From CAWCUZ01 sp963798795 (GTDB lineage: Bacteria; Acidobacteriota; Vicinamibacteria; Vicinamibacterales; SCN-69-37): a stretch of 64,000 nt of DNA. Both the position numbers and the translations under genes were made by a program. This document shows positions 15,853-22,796 of the stretch, piece after piece. The notes below the pieces were generated by a model. That model did no database searches. It was not told the origin of the DNA and saw only the letters and a list, made by a program, of their open reading frames with translations. Each line of letters starts with the position of its first letter. Position 1 is the stretch's first letter. The stretch lies in assembly GCA_963798795.1 (NCBI GenBank), contig CAWCUZ010000002.1, positions 1,302,001 to 1,366,000 of the forward strand, given 5' to 3'.

Positions 15853-16003
15853 CCGACCACTCCGCCGGACAGCCGCACTGAAATCCCGAAGACCGCACGG
15901 CGCGGCGGCGCGCCGCCGTCTGGCACCGCTCTTGCTCAGTCCTCTGGTGCTGCCCGCCTGCACCAACGGCCGCCCGCAGGTCCGGGCGGCGGGAAAGAGA
16001 CAC

Positions 16004-16528
16004 ATGCGCACCCGATCTATCGCGGCGGTCCTGGTCGCGCTGGCCGCGCTCTCTGCGGCCGGACCCGCGGCGGCGCAGCCTAATGAAAGCCGGCTCGCCG
16101 AAACAGTGGCCTCGAACATCCGCGGCTACAACAACTTCACCATCTTCGACGACGTCGACATCGCGGTGCAGGGGCGGACGGTGACCCTCACCGGCCGGGT
16201 GACGATGCCGTTCAAGCGTGACGATATCGGCTCGCGTGTGGCCCGCATCGACGGCGTCGAGTCGGTCGTCAACCGGATCCAGGTGCTCCCGGCTTCGGAC
16301 TTCGACGCGATCCTGCGCCGCCGGATCGCGATGGCCATCTACGGCCACCCGGCGTTCTGGCAGTACGCGTCGATGGTGAACCCGCCGATCCACATCGTGG
16401 TCGAGCACGCCCGCGTGCGCTTGACGGGCCGGGTCGCCAGCGAAGTCGATCGGATGCTGGCCTGCGCACTGGCCCAGGTGGACGGCGCGCTGAGCATCAC
16501 GAACGAGCTGAGCATCGACAAGAATTGA
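16004..16528 (+). CDS. Periplasmic BON-domain protein
   Basis: 174 residues, signal peptide MRTRSIAAVLVALAALSAAGPAAAQ, then two BON domains: the first around residues 30-90 (YNNFTIFDDVDIAVQGRTVTLTGRVTMP, RIDGVESVVNRI), the second ~100-170 (INIHIVVEHARVRLTGRV-like stretch, ALSITNELSID). BON domains bind phospholipid or peptidoglycan-associated partners and stabilise the envelope. A GGGAAAGAG stretch just before the ATG is the likely ribosome-binding site. The 151 bases upstream (15853-16003) hold no supported gene. Last member of the HTH-TonB envelope operon. Confidence 0.85.
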   Translation: MRTRSIAAVLVALAALSAAGPAAAQPNESRLAETVASNIRGYNNFTIFDDVDIAVQGRTVTLTGRVTMPFKRDDIGSRVARIDGVESVVNRIQVLPASDFDAILRRRIAMAIYGHPAFWQYASMVNPPIHIVVEHARVRLTGRVASEVDRMLACALAQVDGALSITNELSIDKN

Positions 16529-16556
16529 CCGATCGGCGTCTAAAATCCGGGAGTCG

Positions 16557-18464
16557 ATGCTGTTCTCCGGACGAGCCCGGCGTGTGTCCCGCCTGATCGG
16601 CCCGGCCGCCGGTCTGTGCTTTAGCGCCGCGGCCGCCGGTCTGTGCTTTAGCGCCACGGCCGCCGGTCTGTGCTTGATCGGCGCGGGCGCCAGGCTGGCG
16701 GCGCAGGTCTTCGTCCCCGGACTGGGGCCTCCTCCCCCGCCGCCCGCCCTGATCGTCGGCCAGGTCGTAGAGGCCCGGACCGGCGAGGGCGTCCCACACG
16801 CCGTCGTCCGGCTCGTAGGCGGCACGTCCTCCCAGGTCCGCCTCACGGACGACCTCGGCCGTTACTACTTCAGGAATCTCCAGCCCGGCCAGTACCGCGT
16901 CACCGCGACGAAGGCCGGCTTTTTCGACGGCGCGTTCGGCAGGGAGCGACCGACGGGCGACGGACTGCCGCTCGTGATTTACACGGGCGAGTGGCTGCTC
17001 GACGCCGACATCGATCTGTTCCGCGGCGCGACGATCGGCGGTCTGGTGGTCGACGAGAACGGCGACCCGGTGGTGGACGCCACGGTGCGAACGTTTCTGG
17101 TCACGCACCAACTCGGAGACCGTCGGCGGCTCGTACCGGGGCCGACCGGCACCACGGACGATCTGGGCTTCTATCGCATCACCGATCTCGTGCCCGCCGA
17201 GTACGTCGTGGGCGTGCCGCCGCAGCAGAACGTCCTCCCGGCCACACCGATCGCCGACACCGGTGAGGCAGCCGCGATGCCGACCGGCGCCATCAGCGCC
17301 GATGGCACCGCGTACCCGGCGATGTTCTATCCGGGCGCAGCGACTCCTGACGCAGCGTTGACCGTCACCCTCGATTCGGGAGAGACGCGGTCGACGGTGG
17401 ACGTTCAGCTTCGGTCCGTGCCCGCCGTCCGGGTGTCCGGACATGTCACCGGACCGGACCAGCCGGCGTCGAGTGGCGTGCTCCGCCTGCTGCCGGCGAC
17501 CGGCGACGACCTCGGTCCGGGCATGGAGACCGCCGTTGCCGTCCCGGCGGGCGACGGCACGTTCATGTTCGATAACGTGCCGGCCGGTGACTATCGCATC
17601 GAAGGGCAACCGCGCCTGTTCCCGTCCGATCTCGATGCGCTCGCGAGCCGGTTCGGCGGGTTTGCCGATGGGGCGGGGCCGCTCACGATTCCCGGCCGCC
17701 TGGATGTGTCGCCCGCCACGCTCGAGGCGCCAGGTGCGCAGCCGCAGTTCTGGGGCGCGGCGACCGTGACGGTCGCCGACACCAATGTCTCGGACGTGAC
17801 CGTCGAACTGCGTCCGGGCCACGCTCTCAGCGGCCGGGTCACGTTCGCCGGGACATCCGCGAAACCGGAAACCGGATCGGCTCTGCCGACGCCGATCGCC
17901 CTCGAGTCGGTGGGCGACGGGTCGATGCCGGCGGCTCCGGCCTGGACCGACGCCGATGGCCGGTTCGCGATCGAGGGCGTTCCGCCCGGCCGATATCTGC
18001 TGCGCGTGCTCGGACGACTGGACGGATGGCTCTTTCAATCCGCAATCTGGAACGGCCAGGATCTCGCGGACGCGCCGATCGACACCGCGGTCACGGGCGA
18101 CGTCGCGTCGGTCGTCGTGACGTTCACCGACCGGCCGACCGTCATTGACGGAACGGTGCGCGACACGCGGCCGCTCGCGCACCCTCCGGTGGCGGCCGTC
18201 ATCGCCTTCCCGTCGAAGCCCTCCGCGTGGCGCGACGCCGGCGTCCGGTCGCGGCGCGTCCGCAGCGCCCGGGCGTCGACGACCGGCGGTTTCACCATTG
18301 CCGGCCTGCCGCCGGGCGACTACGATCTGGTGGCAATCGACGAATCCGACGCGGGCGGCTGGACCGACCCGGCCCGGCTGGCCCGCTGGGGCCGGTCGGC
18401 CGTGCATGTCACGCTCCACGCCGGCGACCACAGGACGATCGACTTGCGCATCACCGCCCGCTGA
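16557..18464 (+). CDS. Exported carboxypeptidase-regulatory-like domain protein, paralog 1
   Basis: 635 residues, signal peptide lengthened by a tandem repeat (16605-16685). Repeated beta-sandwich domains of the carboxypeptidase D regulatory type follow: LIVGQVVEARTGEGVPHAVVRLVGG, IGGLVVDENGDPVVDATVRTFL, VSGHVTGPDQPASSGVLRLLP, and LSGRVTFAGTSA, each ending in a PPGRY/PAGDY turn. No enzyme domain is visible. Such proteins are common in Acidobacteriota and may be cell-surface or carbohydrate-binding modules. TAAAAT ends 10 bases before the ATG, which also has a weak GGGAG. First of three tandem paralogs. Confidence 0.78.
   Translation: MLFSGRARRVSRLIGPAAGLCFSAAAAGLCFSATAAGLCLIGAGARLAAQVFVPGLGPPPPPPALIVGQVVEARTGEGVPHAVVRLVGGTSSQVRLTDDLGRYYFRNLQPGQYRVTATKAGFFDGAFGRERPTGDGLPLVIYTGEWLLDADIDLFRGATIGGLVVDENGDPVVDATVRTFLVTHQLGDRRRLVPGPTGTTDDLGFYRITDLVPAEYVVGVPPQQNVLPATPIADTGEAAAMPTGAISADGTAYPAMFYPGAATPDAALTVTLDSGETRSTVDVQLRSVPAVRVSGHVTGPDQPASSGVLRLLPATGDDLGPGMETAVAVPAGDGTFMFDNVPAGDYRIEGQPRLFPSDLDALASRFGGFADGAGPLTIPGRLDVSPATLEAPGAQPQFWGAATVTVADTNVSDVTVELRPGHALSGRVTFAGTSAKPETGSALPTPIALESVGDGSMPAAPAWTDADGRFAIEGVPPGRYLLRVLGRLDGWLFQSAIWNGQDLADAPIDTAVTGDVASVVVTFTDRPTVIDGTVRDTRPLAHPPVAAVIAFPSKPSAWRDAGVRSRRVRSARASTTGGFTIAGLPPGDYDLVAIDESDAGGWTDPARLARWGRSAVHVTLHAGDHRTIDLRITAR
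16605..16685 (+). repeat. 27-nt tandem repeat x3 in a signal-peptide coding region
   Basis: Units 16605-16631, 16632-16658 and 16659-16685, the first two differing at one base and the third diverged at its end. In frame, they encode AAGLCFSAA, AAGLCFSAT and AAGLCLIGA. The copies lengthen the hydrophobic core of the signal peptide. Confidence 0.85.
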
Positions 18465-19893
18465 ATGCACATGACTACGATGCCCCTGCGCGGCATGCTC
18501 CTGGTGGCGGCGCTCGTGGCCCCACAGACGCCGGGCCAGACGATTGCCGGCACCCTTCGGGATGCGCAGGGCCAGTTGCTCGCCTTCGTGCCCGTCTGCG
18601 CGTTCGCGCGACGCGCGAACGGGCAATTCGTCGAGGCCGCCAGGGCGCTGACCGGATCCGACGGACGGTATTTCCTTGGCGGTGCCGATCGCGAGATGTC
18701 GTCCGGCGTTCCGGCACCAGGCCAGGTACGTGGTCGGCGCGGCACCGGACTGCATCCCGCAATCTCCCCCGCCGGGTGTTTACGTCAAGCTCACCGGGTA
18801 TCCACCGACGTTTGCGCCGGACGTCACCGACGCACGCGCGGCGCGCGTGGTCGAGCTGCGCAGCGGGGCGCACCTCGACAACGTCGACGTGATCGTGGAC
18901 CTGGGTTCGGGTGCGCGAGTGGATGGCACCGTCTTTCGCGCCGACGGCAATCCGGTAGTGGACGGCGTCGTGCTGCTGGCCCGGCCCGATGCAATCGTCC
19001 GCCTGGCGCCGCGCCTGGCGCGCTATCGGACGGATGGCCGGTTTTCGTTCGGCGATCTGGCGCCTGGCAGTTACACGGTCTTCGTCCCGCCGGCGAGGCT
19101 GTTGGAGGGAGGCGACTCCTGGGCCGAATCCCGTGTCGAGGTCGGTGCGGCGCGTCAGCAACAGCACATCACGCTCGCGCTCAGGAGCACGACGGTGCTG
19201 AGCGGCCGCGTCACGTTCGAGGGCCGGCCGTCGCCGCTCCCCGGCGTGTTCGTGCCGACGTCTGTCACGGCGCGGCCGGTGGGGCGGCTGCGCGCCATCG
19301 CATCCATCGAGTCCGACCTGACGGATGAAGACGGCCTCTTCCGGCTCGATGGCCTCGTCGCCGGCGAGTACGATCTGCGGGCGACGACCGATAACAACGG
19401 GTATGGATGGCACGTCGAGTCGATTCTGGTCCCCGATCTTGCACCCGGCGCCACCGGCACCGTGGAGGCCCTCGACGGACCGATCCGCATTTCTGCCGGC
19501 CAGGATGTCTTCGGCGTGCAGGTCGTCTTCTCGGCCGTCACCACATCAGTCACCGCCCACGTCCAGAGCCCCGGGGCGACTGGCCCGCTGGTGATGTCGG
19601 TCTTTGCCGAGGAGGCCCGCTACTGGACGCCGGGATCGCGCCGCGTGGCCCTGACCGCGTTCGACCAAACGGGCGTCGCACACCTCGACGGGCTGCCGCC
19701 GGGGAAGTACCTCGCGGTAGCGCTGCCCGCGGCCCGCGTGCCGTCCGACTGGCCGGCGCCGGCCCGGCTGGAGGCCTGGCGCATGTCGGCCACCGGTTTC
19801 GTGCTGGAACCAGGGGCGAAAGTGGACCTGAGGCTGACGATCCTGACGAAAGACGCGCCTAAACACGAACAGGGAGTCGGGCGTAACCAGTAG
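18465..19893 (+). pseudogene. Exported carboxypeptidase-regulatory-like domain protein, paralog 2, frameshifted
   Basis: The start at 18465 (overlapping the previous stop region) gives a signal peptide (MTTMPLRGMLLVAALVAPQTPG) and the first domain (TIAGTLRDAQGQLLAFVPVCA, SDGRYFLGG). Around 18690-18740 the matching sequence switches to another frame, continuing RYVVGAAPDCIPQSPPPGVYVKLTGYPP and later domains (ARVDGTVFRADGNPVVDGVV, LSGRVTFEGRPSPLPGVFVP) to 19893. One indel would restore a ~475-residue protein like its neighbours. It may be a real inactivation or a sequence error. The second half alone (from 18676) lacks a signal peptide. Confidence 0.65.
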
Positions 19894-19925
19894 AGACCGC
19901 GACCGGTCCAATCACACATTCAACG

Positions 19926-22049
19926 ATGACCAAGCAGACGAATCGACGCCTCTCGACAATTCCGTTGGCCGTGGCGCTCGTGTGCCTGACGGGCGCCTTG
20001 CCGGTCGCGGCGCTGGGGCAGGGCCAGGGGCGCGGCGGCGGCCGGGGCGGCGCGCAGGGCGATGCGGGCGGCCGCGGCCAGCAGCGCGACCTCACGGCCC
20101 AGCAGACAATCGGAACGGGTGTCATTTCGGGCGACGTCGTCGCCGACGGATCGGGCACGCCGGTCCGCCACGCGCGGGTCCAGCTGAGCAGCGCGGAGCT
20201 GCGCGGCGGCCGTTCGGCGGTCACCGACGAGCAGGGCCACTTCGCGTTCTCGGCGCTGCCGGCGGGCCGCTATACGATGACGGCGTCCAAGGCGAGCTAC
20301 GTCGCCATCGCGTACGGCGCCAAGAAACCCGGCCGTCCGGGCACGCCCATCCAGCTGGCGGATGGACAGCACCTCGAGCGCGCGACGATCACGATGCCCC
20401 GGGGCGCGGTCGTCACGGGGCGGGTGATCGATGAGAACGGCGAACCGTCCCCCGGGACGCCGGTGCGGGTGATGCGCTTCGTCATGCGCACGGGTGAAAA
20501 GACGCTGCAGCAGGCCGGGCAGGATCAGACCGACGACCGCGGCATCTACCGGGTTTACGGGCTGCAGCCGGGCGACTATCTCGTCAGCGCGATGCCGCGG
20601 AACATGAACGTCGGCGATCTGCGGCAGACGATGGCGGCCGAGATCGACGCGCTGCTGGCGCAGGCGCAGGCGGCTGGGGTCGCCGGCGGCGGCCGAGGTC
20701 AGGGCGGGCGCGGCGGGGCCGGCGGAGCCGCCGGCGTCGGGGCGCTGCTCGGCGGCGGCGGACGCGGCCAGCAACTGCTCGACCGCGCGACGCAGCTCCA
20801 GCAACAGCTCGATCAGCAGCAGGACGAGCAGACGGTCGCGTACGCGCCGGTCTACTACCCGGGCACACCGACACCGGCGCAGGCCTCGTCGGTCACGCTG
20901 ACGGCCGGCGAGGAACGGGGCGCGGTCGACTTCCAGCTTCAGCTCGTGCAGACCGCCAGGCTGCAGGGCAGCATCACCAGCCCCGATGGCGAACTGCCGG
21001 CGGGCACGCAGATCGTGCTGATGCCCGCGGGGCAGCAGGGCACGCCGCCGGTCCCCGGCGCCGGCACGAGCTCGGCCCGCGTCGATCGCACGGGCGCGTT
21101 CATCCTCAGCGGCGTCACGCCCGGCCAGTACACGCTGATGGCGCGCGCCGCGATACGGCAGGCCGTCGACCCGAACGCGCCGGCGCAACCAGGCCAGCGG
21201 GGCGGCCCGCCGTTCGGCGGCCGCGGGGGCCGGGGCGGTCCGATCGCGCAGATGCTCTGGGCTTCGCTCGACGTCACGGTGTCGGGCCAGGACCTGGCCG
21301 GGCTCGCGCTGACGCTCCAGCCGGGCATGACGGTCAGCGGCCGCATCGCCTTCGATGCGTCCGCCAGCGCGCCGCCGAGCGATCTGTCACGCGCGCGGGT
21401 GAACCTGGTACCGCAGGGCGAGCAGATGTTCGACACCGGGAGCGTACCGCCGGCCCAGGTCGACGCGAGCGGCCACTTCAAGATCGTCGGGGTGCTGCCG
21501 GGCCGGTACACGTTCCGTGCGAACGTGCCGCCGGACAACAGCACGCAGGGCGGCCGGGGCGGACGCGGCGGCGGGCGCGGCGGGTTCGGCGGAGCGGCCG
21601 GCGGGAGCAGCCTGAAGAGCGCCGAGGTCGGCGGCTTCGACACGCTGGACTTTCCGTTCGAGGTGCATCCCAACGAGGACGTCGGCGGCGCGGTGCTGAC
21701 CTTCGGCGATCAGACGCAGGAGCTTTCGGGCACGCTGCAGGACGCTACGGGGCAGCCGACGTCCGACTTCACGATCATCGTGTTTCCGAGCGACAAGCGG
21801 TACTGGCTGCCGCAGGCGCGACGGATCCAGTCGGCGCGGCCGGCGACCGACGGGCGGTTCAGCTTCCGGAACCTGCCGCCGGGCGACTACCGGATGACGG
21901 CGGTGACCGACGTCGAACCCGGCGAGTGGTACGACCCGTCGTTCCTCTCGCAACTGACGGCGGCGTCGATTCCGTTCACGCTGAACCCCGGGGAGCAGAA
22001 GATGCAGGACGTGAAGGTCGCGCGGCAGCCGCCCGGCGTCCCCTTCTGA
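19926..22049 (+). CDS. Exported carboxypeptidase-regulatory-like domain protein, paralog 3, with RGG-rich linkers
   Basis: 707 residues, signal peptide MTKQTNRRLSTIPLAVALVCLTG. Domains of the carboxypeptidase-regulatory type: VISGDVVADGSGTPVRHARVQL, VVTGRVIDENGEPSPGTPVRV, LQGSITSPDGELPAGTQIV, VSGRIAFDASASA, and LSGTLQDATGQPTSDFTI, each closed by PAGRY/PPGDY turns. Between them are at least four Gly/Arg/Gln-rich low-complexity segments (for example around residues 32-50 and 235-262). No catalytic domain is seen. The C-terminus overlaps the convergent lipoprotein gene by 74 bases. Confidence 0.8.
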   Translation: MTKQTNRRLSTIPLAVALVCLTGALPVAALGQGQGRGGGRGGAQGDAGGRGQQRDLTAQQTIGTGVISGDVVADGSGTPVRHARVQLSSAELRGGRSAVTDEQGHFAFSALPAGRYTMTASKASYVAIAYGAKKPGRPGTPIQLADGQHLERATITMPRGAVVTGRVIDENGEPSPGTPVRVMRFVMRTGEKTLQQAGQDQTDDRGIYRVYGLQPGDYLVSAMPRNMNVGDLRQTMAAEIDALLAQAQAAGVAGGGRGQGGRGGAGGAAGVGALLGGGGRGQQLLDRATQLQQQLDQQQDEQTVAYAPVYYPGTPTPAQASSVTLTAGEERGAVDFQLQLVQTARLQGSITSPDGELPAGTQIVLMPAGQQGTPPVPGAGTSSARVDRTGAFILSGVTPGQYTLMARAAIRQAVDPNAPAQPGQRGGPPFGGRGGRGGPIAQMLWASLDVTVSGQDLAGLALTLQPGMTVSGRIAFDASASAPPSDLSRARVNLVPQGEQMFDTGSVPPAQVDASGHFKIVGVLPGRYTFRANVPPDNSTQGGRGGRGGGRGGFGGAAGGSSLKSAEVGGFDTLDFPFEVHPNEDVGGAVLTFGDQTQELSGTLQDATGQPTSDFTIIVFPSDKRYWLPQARRIQSARPATDGRFSFRNLPPGDYRMTAVTDVEPGEWYDPSFLSQLTAASIPFTLNPGEQKMQDVKVARQPPGVPF

Positions 22050-22770
22050 CCGTCCACCAGATCGCGCCGCCGAGCGCGGCCAGGGCCGCCACGAAGGCCC
22101 CGGCGAACAGCCACAGGGTCTGATACAGGATCGAGCGCGGCTCCATGCGCACCTCCATGTCGATCGGCACGCCCGCGCGCCGGTGACGGAGGTACTGCGC
22201 CCACGTCAGAATATTGCCCCTCTGCAGATCGCCGTTGGTGCCGTCGAGCCGCTTGACGTTGTGGTACGTCACGCGGCTCGGCAGGTGGAGCTTGAACGCG
22301 ACGAGCTCCGCGCCGGTCCAGTTCACCGTGCCGGGGTCGCCGGCCGCCGCCGCGCCCACGGTCTGCCGATAGTGCAGCTCCTGGTCCGTTCGCTCGAACA
22401 GATAGGTGGACCAGTCGAGCGGCTTGCACGCGGCCAGCGTCCGCACATCGTCCGTCTCGATGCGGATCTGGATGAACCGCCGGCCGTCGCGGCGCCAGGG
22501 CTGTCCCACGCTGACATCACGGCAGCCGAGCGCTTCGAACAACCGCCGCGTCTGGTCCCGATCGATCGGCGCGCTGGGCGACGGATCGAACGGCAGGCCG
22601 CGCAGGGCGACGAACGCGGCAATGGACGAATCGACGATGACGGTGGCCGACCCGTCGACGTTCAGGTAGACCTGTTCCTCGTATTCGTATTTCGGACCCA
22701 TCGGGTTGTGGCAGCCGCTCGAGGCTGCCATCAGCATTGCCGCCGCGAGTCCGGCCGTCCAGCCGCGCAT
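21976..22770 (-). CDS. Membrane-anchored lipoprotein, LppM/DUF3153-like
   Basis: 264 residues. The signal sequence MRGWTAGLAAAMLMAASSGC ends in a lipobox-like ASSGC. The domain after it (YEYEEQVYLNVDGSATVIVDSSIAAFVALRG) resembles the LppM/DUF3153 type by pattern only. A C-terminal membrane helix (LYQTLWLFAGAFVAALAALGGAIWW) is followed by a basic tail. The ATG at 22770 is preferred over 22788, because TATCAT ends 7 bases upstream of it, giving a leaderless mRNA. Divergent from polA. Function unknown. Confidence 0.65.
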   Translation of the reverse strand: MRGWTAGLAAAMLMAASSGCHNPMGPKYEYEEQVYLNVDGSATVIVDSSIAAFVALRGLPFDPSPSAPIDRDQTRRLFEALGCRDVSVGQPWRRDGRRFIQIRIETDDVRTLAACKPLDWSTYLFERTDQELHYRQTVGAAAAGDPGTVNWTGAELVAFKLHLPSRVTYHNVKRLDGTNGDLQRGNILTWAQYLRHRRAGVPIDMEVRMEPRSILYQTLWLFAGAFVAALAALGGAIWWTVRRGRRAAAARPSRPASSAPRGSA

Positions 22771-22777
22771 CAGTCGA

Positions 22778-22787
22778 ATGATATACA
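22778..22787. promoter_or_regulatory. Overlapping divergent -10 elements (lipoprotein / polA)
   Basis: Minus strand TATCAT (22783-22778) ends 7 bases before the lipoprotein ATG; plus strand TATACA (22782-22787) ends 9 bases before the polA ATG. Both transcripts would be nearly leaderless and the two hexamers overlap, as at 11049-11058. Confidence 0.45.
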
Positions 22788-22796
22788 TTTCGAACG

